This document shows positions 42,222-50,434 of a stretch of 64,000 bases of DNA, in pieces (the stretch's first letter is position 1; each line of letters starts with the position of its first letter). The DNA comes from Beroe forskalii (Eukaryota; Ctenophora; Nuda; Beroida; Beroidae): positions 310,001 to 374,000 of the forward strand of contig WFMF01000131.1 of NCBI GenBank assembly GCA_011033025.1, read 5' to 3'. The notes under the pieces were generated by a model. The model was not told the DNA's origin. It saw only the letters and a program-made list of their open reading frames with translations, and ran no database searches. The position numbers were made by a program, and so were the translations under genes.

Positions 42222-44015
42222 GTATTATTTATTATTATTTATTATTATTTATTATTATTTATTATTATTTATTATTATTTATTATTATTTATTATTATTT
42301 ATTATTATTTATTATTATTTATTATTATTTATTATTATTTATTATTATTTATTATTATTTATTATTATTTATTATTATTTATTATTATTTATTATTATTT
42401 ATTATTATTTATTATTATTTATTATTATTTATTATTATTTATTATTATTTATTATTATTTATTATTTATTATTATTTATTATTATTTATTATTATTTATT
42501 ATTATTTATTATTATTTATTATTTATTTTATTTATTATTTTTTATTATTTTATTTATTATTTATTTATTATTTATTATTATTTATTATTATTTATTATTA
42601 TTTATTATTATTTATTATTGTTTATTATTTATTATTATTTATTATTTATTATTATTTATTATTATTTATTTATTTATTATTATTTATTATTATTTATTAT
42701 TATTTATTATTATTTATTATTATTTATTATTATTTATTATTATTTATTATTATTTATTATTATTTATTATTATTTATTATTTATTATTATTTATTATTAT
42801 TTATTATTATTTATTTGTTTATTGTTTTGTTTATTATTATTTATTATTATTGTTTATTATTGTTGTTTATTTATTATTATTTATTGTTATTTATTATTTT
42901 GTTGTTTGTTATTTGTTTATTTATTATTATTTATTTGTTATTTGTTTATTTGTTTATTATTATTTATTGTTTATTTATTGTTTATTATTTGTTATTATTT
43001 ATTATTATTTATTATTATTTGTTGTTATTGTTTATTATTATTTATTTTATTTGTTGTTTGTTATTTATTTATTTATTTGTTGTTATTTATTTGTTGTTGT
43101 TTTATTTGTTATTATTTATTTTTGTTGTTTGTTGTTTGTTTGTTTGTTTATTATTTGTTTGTTTGTTGTTTGTTGTTGTTTGTTTGTTTGTTTGTTTTGT
43201 TGTTTGTTTTGTTGTTGTTGTTATTTGTTTGTTGTTTGTTTGTTATTTGTTTGTTTGTTTATTTGTTTGTTTGTGAATTTGTTTGTTTGTTTGTTGTTTG
43301 TTTTATTTTTATTGTTTTGTTATTTGTTATTTTGTTTATTGTTATTTATTGTTTGTTTATTATTGTTTATTATTATTTATTATTGTTTATTTATTGTTTA
43401 TTTTGTTTATTGTTTTGTTATTTATTTATTATTTGTTGTTATTGTTTTATTCATTGTTATTTATTGTTTATTTGTTATTTATTATTATTTATTATTATTT
43501 ATTTGTTATTTATTATTATTTATTATTATTTATTATTATTTATTATTTGTTTGTTATTATTTATTTTTATTATTGTTTATTATTGTTTATTATTATTTAT
43601 TATTATTTATTATTATTTATTTTTGTTTATTGTTTATTATTATTTATTGTATTTATTATTAATTTGTTGTTTTGTTATTATTTATTATTATTTATTATTT
43701 TTGTTATTATTTTGTTTTTTGTTTGTTGTTTATTATTTGTTTGTTGTTTTTATTGTTTTTGTTGTTATTTTGTTATTGTTTATTATTGTTTATTTGTTGT
43801 TTATTATTGTTTATTTAAATTGTTTGTTATTTGTTATTGTTTGTTATTGTTTGTTGTTGTTTATTGTTGTTTATTTTTGTTTATTGTTGTTTGTTGTTAT
43901 TTATTATTTATTTATTTATTTATTATTTATTATTATTTATTGTTTATTATTATTTATTATTATTTATTATTATTTATTGTTATTTATTATTATTTATTTT
44001 ATTATTTATTTTAAA
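42222..44015. repeat. AT microsatellite of TTATTATTTA units, 1.8 kb
   Basis: Starts as regular 10-bp ATTATTATTT units and decays to the right into TTGTTTATT variants. The apparent 476-residue frame (LLFIIIYYYL) is an artefact. The LINE that follows directly ends in the same TTATTATTATT type of tail. Confidence 0.95.
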
Positions 44016-44219
44016 CTTAATAACACTACTAATTACAATCAAATTTGAGGAACCCTACTGATTCCCCAAAAGTCCGCTATAAAGCAGTGAAGTGAAGCTT
44101 AGGCTCACATCACATCTAGCTATTGCCTTCTGCAATAGTTTAGAAAATCCCTCATCTCTCTAGATCCAAATTTGGTATAGGCATGTTGGGTTCCTCAGGT
44201 TGTGTTTCAGGACACAATC

Positions 44220-45546
44220 ATGGCAAGGCTGAAGATGAACGAAGCTGAGACTGCTGGTATGTCTAGAGACAGTAGTGAAGAGAAGAACTCTGCAACTCCC
44301 CATGGACTGATTGATGCCAACAGTATTTGTTCATCTTATGTGACCCTCATGCCTGGGATACTCATCTTGTTTTGTTTTTGGTGTGATCATCAAATACATG
44401 CTGTATGTAGAGATCCTGCTGATGAAAAAAATGATTGACAAGAAAAATGATGAAATTGTTTGCACCAGGTCATTCTACAATACTTTTTCAAGTCTAACAC
44501 TGATTCTCAGGTATATCAAAAAGACCTCACAGTTTTGTTTTCATTTGTGACCCTTGCAAGACTCTTGAAATCAAAAAGTGCTCTACCCAGAAAGACAAAA
44601 GTAGAACAGCTAGATGCCAGAGTTGATACACTCACATCAAATGTTGAAATTTATCTACTGATGTTTCTCACATCAAGACAATGCTTGAACAGGTTATATC
44701 TAATACTTCTATTCATTCTAGCACGCCTGATATCCCTTCACCTCCTGCCACTACAAATGTCTGGAGTGATCCTGAGAGAGTGAAAAACATGATAACTAAA
44801 GTTACAATGGTTATAGATAAAACACCTGATGACTCTACAAACATGCAAAATTTGGAAAGTGTGATAACTGAGAATGGCATTCATGTTAACAAAATCTACC
44901 ATGACCGTTCAGGTAACACAGTTGTGGAACTACCAACACAGAATCACAGGACTGCACTGGCAGAAAAACTTACACAGTCAAGTGTTAACTTTAAAATCAA
45001 GAAGATCTGCAGCCAACCATATCCATTGCCAATCTTCAAAATGAGCTCAGTAAAGAGGACCTTATGAATAAAGTAATAAGGGCCCATCCAGAGATCAAAT
45101 CACTAGTTGATAGTGGTGGTACCTTCAATGTTCTCCACATCAGAAAACAGAACAAAAACGAGAGGTTTCAGGCAAATGTTCGGGTGAGTAACACTGTGAG
45201 ACAATTCATTGACAACATTGGTAACAGACTCTACATTGGGCTTCAATCTTGTAAAGTTCATGATCACTTTTTCATCAAACGTTGCAACCGATGTCAAAAG
45301 TTTGGACATTTTGTCAGTGAATGCAAAGCAGAAAAACCTACCTGTGGCAACTGTGCTTCTGATGACCATCAGACAAAAGACTGCAATGCTGGTAGCAATC
45401 CTACCTGCTCAAACTGTAAATCTTCAAAAAATACTGATATCAGTCAAAATCATGCACATAAAGCTTCTGACCTGAGCTGTGCTAGTTACAAACAAGCACA
45501 AGAAAAGCTGAAGAAATCTATAATGTATTATAACTCAAAAAACTAG
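44220..45546 (+). pseudogene. LINE ORF1 (zinc-finger/CCHC RNA-binding protein), frameshifted
   Basis: Runs through three frames. The N-terminus starts at ATG 44220 and has a PHD-like remnant CFWCDHQIHAVCRD. A central part starting at about 44790 (KVTMVIDKTPDDSTNMQ, HVNKIYHDRSGNTVVELP) is an RRM-like RNA-binding segment. The C-terminus has three CCHC/CxxC knuckles (CNRCQKFGHFVSEC, CGNCASDDHQTKDC, CSNCKSS). A one-base loss in an A run near 44993 shifts the frame, and the 63311-64000 copy keeps the extra A. In LINEs ORF1 packages the RNA into a ribonucleoprotein. Confidence 0.75.
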
Positions 45547-45632
45547 CTGAGAAAGATCTGGAAATCCACTCATACCAACCTCTGTGCATCTGTTGGAATA
45601 CAAGATCACTCAATAACAAAGTTGATAAAGTT

Positions 45633-48425
45633 ATGGAATTTGTTAGCAATAAAGATATCTCTTTATTCTTTGTCACTGAAACCTGGCTTACAGACTATGT
45701 CAATCATACAACTGCCACCATAAAATCTTATGGCTACAACATACATCACTGTTATCGTGAGTCTTCTCGGGGAGGAGGAGTAGCCATTATCTACAAACCT
45801 ATGTTGAAACTGGTTAAAGTATCCCTGCAACATAACCCTTCCTTTGAGTCAGTTACAGCTAAGCTGAAGCTTCATGATAATTCCCATGTAATGTGTTCGT
45901 GTGTATATCGTCCTGATGGAAACATCCCATCATTCCTTTCAGATTTAGATAACTTTTTAGGTGACTTATTTATACAGGCTGATAAGTTATTGGTTTGTGG
46001 TGATCTGAATGTTCATCTTGATGTCAGTTCCACCGACACCTCTCAGTTTACCAATATTATTGAATCATATGGTCTGACTCAGTATGTGCAACAGCCAACA
46101 CACAAATCTGGTCACATATTAGATGTAATTATTGCATCACATGGAATTGTCAAAGATGAATCAGTAAATGTCCTTACTAATTATTCAGCTGAATTCCCAA
46201 CTTGTGATCATTACAGCATCCTTTTCTCATTCAATTGTAAAGTGGAACTCAACAGTAATAAGAAAACAATTACTTTCCGCAACTATAAAAACATAGAGCC
46301 TGAAAAATTCAAATCTGACTTATTGTCAAGCCTAGCCAACATTGATAAAACCAAAGGATTTGAACACTTTGCAACCTCCTTCAATGAAGAATGTTCAAAA
46401 ACATTAGATATACATGCACCATTGCTCAAAAAGACAATTCGTGACTTCAAGGCATCTCAGTGGTTTGACTCCAACTACAAAGCAGTAAGAGCTCGTCGCA
46501 GGAGAGCTGAAAAAGACTGGAAAAAGTCTGGTAGTGACTCTGACTATGAAATGTTTTGCCTATTGAGGAAAAAATGCAATGAAATAGCTGCAAAGAAGAA
46601 AGAACTATTCTATAAATCAAAATTGTCTTCTTATGGTAACTCTCAGAAGAGTTTGTATAGTTTTGTCAATACCTTTTTAGATCAAAGTCCCAGCATTACT
46701 CTTCCTAATGCAGATTCTGTTGAAAAGGTTGTAGATGATTTTAACAATTTCTTCAGTGAGAAAATTGAAAAAATACACCAATCTTTCCCCAAAGTCAGTG
46801 AAGAAACTAAATCATCCTCCTGCCATTTCACAGGAACAATTCTCAGCGACTTTGAACCAGCCACTATTGATGAAATCAGTGAAATCATAGAAGAATCCAA
46901 GATCAAGACATCATCCAACGATCCTTTACCTGCATTCATCATTCAGGACAATCTTGAGGATCTACTTCCCATGATTTGTGATATCGTCAACAGCTCCTTG
47001 TCTTGTGGAAGTATTGACGGTGAAAAAACAGCACACCTGACTCCACTTATCAAACACCAATCCTTGGACAGTTCCTGTCTGAAAAACTATAGGCCCATAT
47101 CAAATCTGTCGTTTATTTCAAAATTGATTGAAAGGATTGTCCTTAAGAGACTGAACAAGCACTTAACAGCCAACAATCTTCATGAACCACTCCAATCAGC
47201 TTATAAGAAATATCACAGCTGTGAAACTCTCCTGGTCAGGATCGTTAATGATATCTTAATTGCCAGTGATGAAAACAAAGGCACAGTTGTCATGTTATTA
47301 GACCTCTCTGCAGCATTTGATACTGTGTACCACCCCAAGTTGCTTAAAGTTCTAGAACAACAAATAGGTATCAAAGGTACTGCATTGAAATGGTTCAAAA
47401 GCTTCATCTGTGGACGCTGCCAGAGAGTCAAAGTAAATGAGTATGAGTCTGAAGAAATTATCATCAAGTTTGGAGTCCCTCAAGGTTCAGTGTTAGGCCC
47501 TGTTCTCTTTAACATCTACATCAGGTCCATATACCTTACTGTTAAGAATCAGTCCTTCCTTGTTCATGGTTTTGCTGATGATCATCAGGTATATAAATCA
47601 TTCTTTAAGGAACAAGAACATAAAATCCTTGTCAGAGAACTTCCTTCATGCTTTGCAGCCATTGACAAATGGATGGCTGGTCATTTTCTTCAACTTAATG
47701 CAGGGAAAACAGAAATCATTGTATTTGGCAAGCCTAAACTGCTCTCTGGTCTTACAATGCATGGAACATTCATCAATCCCGCTACTTGTATTCGTTTTGT
47801 TTCCACTGCAAAAAGTTTAGGATTTCTATTAGATAATCAGTTGAACATGACATCACAAATAAAGAAATTGAAGAGAAGTTGTTTCAGAACTATGAGGAAG
47901 ATAGCTGCTATGAAGAAATTTCTTACTAAGAACCAGTGCGAAACCCTCATTCATGCTCTTGTTTTTTCAAGCCTTGATTATTGCAATTCTCTTTACTATG
48001 GAATAAGCTCTTGCAATATGAAACAGCTTCAGGTTATACAAAATAGAGCCTGTAGGATTCTTTTAGGGCTAAAGAAATCCGAATCTGTAAATAATCATCT
48101 ACAAGAGCTTCATTGGTTGAAAGTACAGGAAAGAATTGAATTCAAGATTGTTCTCTTAACATTCAAATGCTTGAATGGCCTTGCTCCTTCATATTTGTCT
48201 GATATGCTACAGTACAACAATGTCAGTGGTTGCCGTACTCCAACTCTCAAGCAGACTTCTTTCAAATCCACCGATGGTGATCGAGCTTTCACTTCTTGTG
48301 CCCCTAAACTATGGAATAAGCTTCCATCTGAACTGAAGGAATGTAGTGATGTTCAATTGTTTAAAAGTAGACTGAAAACATTTTTATTCAAGAAAGTTTT
48401 AATATCTGAATGGAAACTATATTAA
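45633..48425 (+). CDS. LINE ORF2: AP endonuclease and reverse transcriptase
   Basis: 930 residues from the first ATG, no stop. Endonuclease motifs: ETW (16-18), RGGGVAIIY, CGDLNVHLD and CDHYSI. RT motifs: NYRPISNLSFISKLIERIV, LLDLSAAFD (Asp codon 47301), GVPQGSVLGPVLFNIYI and FADD at about residues 647-650. A C-terminal extension has LDYCNSLYYGI and IQNRACRILLG, usual in CR1-like elements. The same frame is open upstream to about 45534 and encodes CWNTRSLNNKVDKV, the expected first endonuclease strand, so the natural start is probably upstream of this ATG (non-AUG, frameshift or reinitiation after ORF1). It nicks target DNA and reverse-transcribes the element RNA there. Confidence 0.92.
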   Translation: MEFVSNKDISLFFVTETWLTDYVNHTTATIKSYGYNIHHCYRESSRGGGVAIIYKPMLKLVKVSLQHNPSFESVTAKLKLHDNSHVMCSCVYRPDGNIPSFLSDLDNFLGDLFIQADKLLVCGDLNVHLDVSSTDTSQFTNIIESYGLTQYVQQPTHKSGHILDVIIASHGIVKDESVNVLTNYSAEFPTCDHYSILFSFNCKVELNSNKKTITFRNYKNIEPEKFKSDLLSSLANIDKTKGFEHFATSFNEECSKTLDIHAPLLKKTIRDFKASQWFDSNYKAVRARRRRAEKDWKKSGSDSDYEMFCLLRKKCNEIAAKKKELFYKSKLSSYGNSQKSLYSFVNTFLDQSPSITLPNADSVEKVVDDFNNFFSEKIEKIHQSFPKVSEETKSSSCHFTGTILSDFEPATIDEISEIIEESKIKTSSNDPLPAFIIQDNLEDLLPMICDIVNSSLSCGSIDGEKTAHLTPLIKHQSLDSSCLKNYRPISNLSFISKLIERIVLKRLNKHLTANNLHEPLQSAYKKYHSCETLLVRIVNDILIASDENKGTVVMLLDLSAAFDTVYHPKLLKVLEQQIGIKGTALKWFKSFICGRCQRVKVNEYESEEIIIKFGVPQGSVLGPVLFNIYIRSIYLTVKNQSFLVHGFADDHQVYKSFFKEQEHKILVRELPSCFAAIDKWMAGHFLQLNAGKTEIIVFGKPKLLSGLTMHGTFINPATCIRFVSTAKSLGFLLDNQLNMTSQIKKLKRSCFRTMRKIAAMKKFLTKNQCETLIHALVFSSLDYCNSLYYGISSCNMKQLQVIQNRACRILLGLKKSESVNNHLQELHWLKVQERIEFKIVLLTFKCLNGLAPSYLSDMLQYNNVSGCRTPTLKQTSFKSTDGDRAFTSCAPKLWNKLPSELKECSDVQLFKSRLKTFLFKKVLISEWKLY

Positions 48426-48637
48426 CTTAGTATTTCTTACTGCTATGATATCTTGAATTAACATGCCTGGGCATGTATTTCTTTGAACATGAACCTTCTT
48501 AGTTTACTATTTAAGTTTCAATAGACAGCTGTGCATAAAGGGTTATGTTTTAGCTTCTTTCGTTGCTGTCTCTAAGCTACCATAGTTTATTATTATTATT
48601 ATTATTATTATTTATTATTATTTATTATTATTCATTA

Positions 48638-48700
48638 CTAGCGTTTGCCCGCGAAGATTCGCGGAAACAATCAACTTGTATCCAGCAGCCAACAACTGCC
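48638..48700 (-). mobile_element. Helitron-type 3' end, same terminus as at 8145
   Basis: On the minus strand CCGCGAATCTTCGCGG hairpin, then GGCAAACGCTAG, then T. It abuts the LINE tail. The body of the element and its 5' end were not defined. Confidence 0.5.
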
Positions 48701-49379
48701 TTTGACCTCTCATCTTGGAATTTGTAAAGTAATTGGATTACCATTACCGCTTACCGAGGATTCGAATATTCATGAGAAATGCACCGCACAACATACTTTG
48801 TAAATTGAGATCACCTATATTATATACACACAGCATATATTAGCATTAGTAAACCCTGATTTTTTTTGAAAAACTAATCAACAATGGTCCAATTCAAAAA
48901 TTTTTTAAATAATAAAATCCCCAAATTTGGGGTAAAATTTTTTAAAAAAACCGTCAAAATATCAAATCCTTCTTAAATAGTCTTCCAAAGACAATAAAAA
49001 CACTCAAATTATTAATAAAAGTTTTAAAAGGTTTTTTGACGGGAAATAAGGTTAAAAGTATAATAAACCCATGACGGTTAAGGAATTAATATACTTTCCG
49101 GCTTTTTTTGGGGGGCCCTCCTCATTAACTCACATTTTCCTGTCCTCGCAAATCGGGCTGAAAGGGCTAAAGTGAATTTTTCAACCAAGGGCTGGAGGAA
49201 TCGACCCCGGATCTTTCGTGGGGCTAAAGATACCACCCAAAAACCCTCGTGCCTTTTTTATAATGTTTGATTTGAAATTTCGGGATCAAAAAAACAGGGG
49301 GGTGATGATCTCCAGATGCTTTTTCTATAAAAATTGGAACCGAGGGGTTTGGGTTAAAATAATTTAGTTGATTTTAGTT
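48701..49379. other. Non-coding, probably remains of one or two Helitron-like elements
   Basis: Bounded by a minus-strand Helitron-type end on the left and a plus-strand one on the right. AT-rich and without genes. Confidence 0.4.
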
Positions 49380-49461
49380 GCGGGGTTTGAAATTTGCGAA
49401 CAAGGTGCTGCGTAGCAGCGCCGAGTGAGCTCTGTGAATGCAGGCCCAACGGGCCTGCTAG
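49380..49461 (+). mobile_element. 3' end of a Helitron-like element (CTAG family)
   Basis: GGTGCTGCGTAGCAGCGCCG... and hairpin CAGGCCCAACGGGCCTG followed by CTAG|T match the ends at 18706 and 22040. Its 5' TCTTATATA start was not found between 48640 and 49380, so it is a truncated or rearranged copy. Confidence 0.65.
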
Positions 49462-49919
49462 TGGTAATATAATTACAATAGTAATTGCTATTGTTACTAT
49501 GGTAACTATAGTAACTATAGTTACTGTATTCAAGTTATAGTTATTACATTTACTATAGTTGTACTGTCGCGGTAATATCAGGATTCAGGATCAGAGTAAC
49601 ATTTATGATTTACCTATATTTCTATCTACAAACCACAGTACAGAATTACTGTAGTCTGTTCAGCCATGTCAATTTAAGGTTAGTAAAGTATAATAAAGCC
49701 CATGCTACGGTTTAAGAAGTAAGTAACGAACAAGAAGTTATAAAAGAACAAGAGCTCATGCTACGGTTTAAGAAACATACGGTTTAAGAAACATATGATA
49801 TAAATGAATGAAATCACCAGCTTATCAAATTATTCAAATCAATCATAATCAGTATAATATTTCTTGTTCCTGAACAGCAGATATTCTAATATCTGCACTG
49901 GTCGATCTGCTGTCCGATA
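49462..49919. other. Non-coding, TAGTAACTATAG-rich
   Basis: Short palindromic TAACTATAGTTA repeats at 49490-49560 and a duplicated CATGCTACGGTTTAAGAA phrase at 49700-49790. No gene. Confidence 0.4.
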
Positions 49920-50082
49920 GGGATCGTTCACATATTACGTAATCACCTAGAGGGGGGGAGGGGGTTTCCGAATGATTACGTTACATGTTATTGTAACAAA
50001 TACAACTACTGTAAACTTGATTACCAGGGGAGGGGGGGTTGAAATCGGCCAAAAATTGATTACGCAATATGTGAACGATCCC
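49920..50082. mobile_element. MITE with 26-bp inverted ends
   Basis: 163 bp, ends GGGATCGTTCACATATTACG and CGCAATATGTGAACGATCCC, with ATA on both sides. The G-rich (GGGGGGGAGGGGG) centre recurs twice. Related to the degraded copy at 10830. It overlaps no gene. Confidence 0.8.
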
Positions 50083-50164
50083 ATATTCCTGGAACGTCGG
50101 ATGCAGCAGATCAATCGCAGATTTTTATGACTGCAAATCAATCGCAGATTTTGGAATATCAGCT

Positions 50165-50197
50165 GTACAGAAACAACACTCAACAGGGTAACATGTA
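50165..50197. repeat. 33-bp direct repeat downstream of the NERD-helicase gene, distal copy
   Basis: GTACAGAAACAACACTCAACAGGG... repeated exactly at 50387-50419, 222 bp away and just after the gene's stop codon. Confidence 0.85.
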
Positions 50198-50386
50198 ATA
50201 ACTATAGTTAACACTTAATAACAGTCGTATTATGCCTTATGGACAAGTTCATATAAAAGTGGCCTTACAGCAAAATTTTGTTAACTGCGATTTTCGTGTT
50301 TTATAGTTTAAATTTAGAAGTAGTCAAGTAACCTACAGTTAACTCAAATCTCTGTAGTTTCGGATAAAGAAATCACGGAATCATTA

Positions 50387-50419
50387 GTACAGAAACAACA
50401 CTCAACAGGGTAACATGTA
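50387..50419. repeat. 33-bp direct repeat downstream of the NERD-helicase gene, proximal copy
   Basis: Exact copy of 50165-50197. It lies in the likely 3' flank of the gene, 12 bp beyond its AATAAA. Confidence 0.85.
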
Positions 50420-50434
50420 CTAATAGTTACTTTA

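Larger units (their letters stand above)
44016..48637 (+). mobile_element. CR1/L2-type LINE, near full length
   Basis: 5' leader, ORF1 (44220-45546, frameshifted), ORF2 (intact, 45633-48425), 3' UTR and a (TTA)n tail at 48588-48635. AP endonuclease plus RT without RNase H, zinc knuckles in ORF1 and a short-repeat tail fit the CR1/L2/Crack group. The exact 5' end and a target duplication are obscured by the flanking microsatellite. It lies in the 20-kb GTPBP10 intron, same strand. Confidence 0.85.

Noticed and set aside
42618-44048. 476-residue hydrophobic frame resembling a membrane protein
   Set aside because: Translation of the TTATTATTTA microsatellite.
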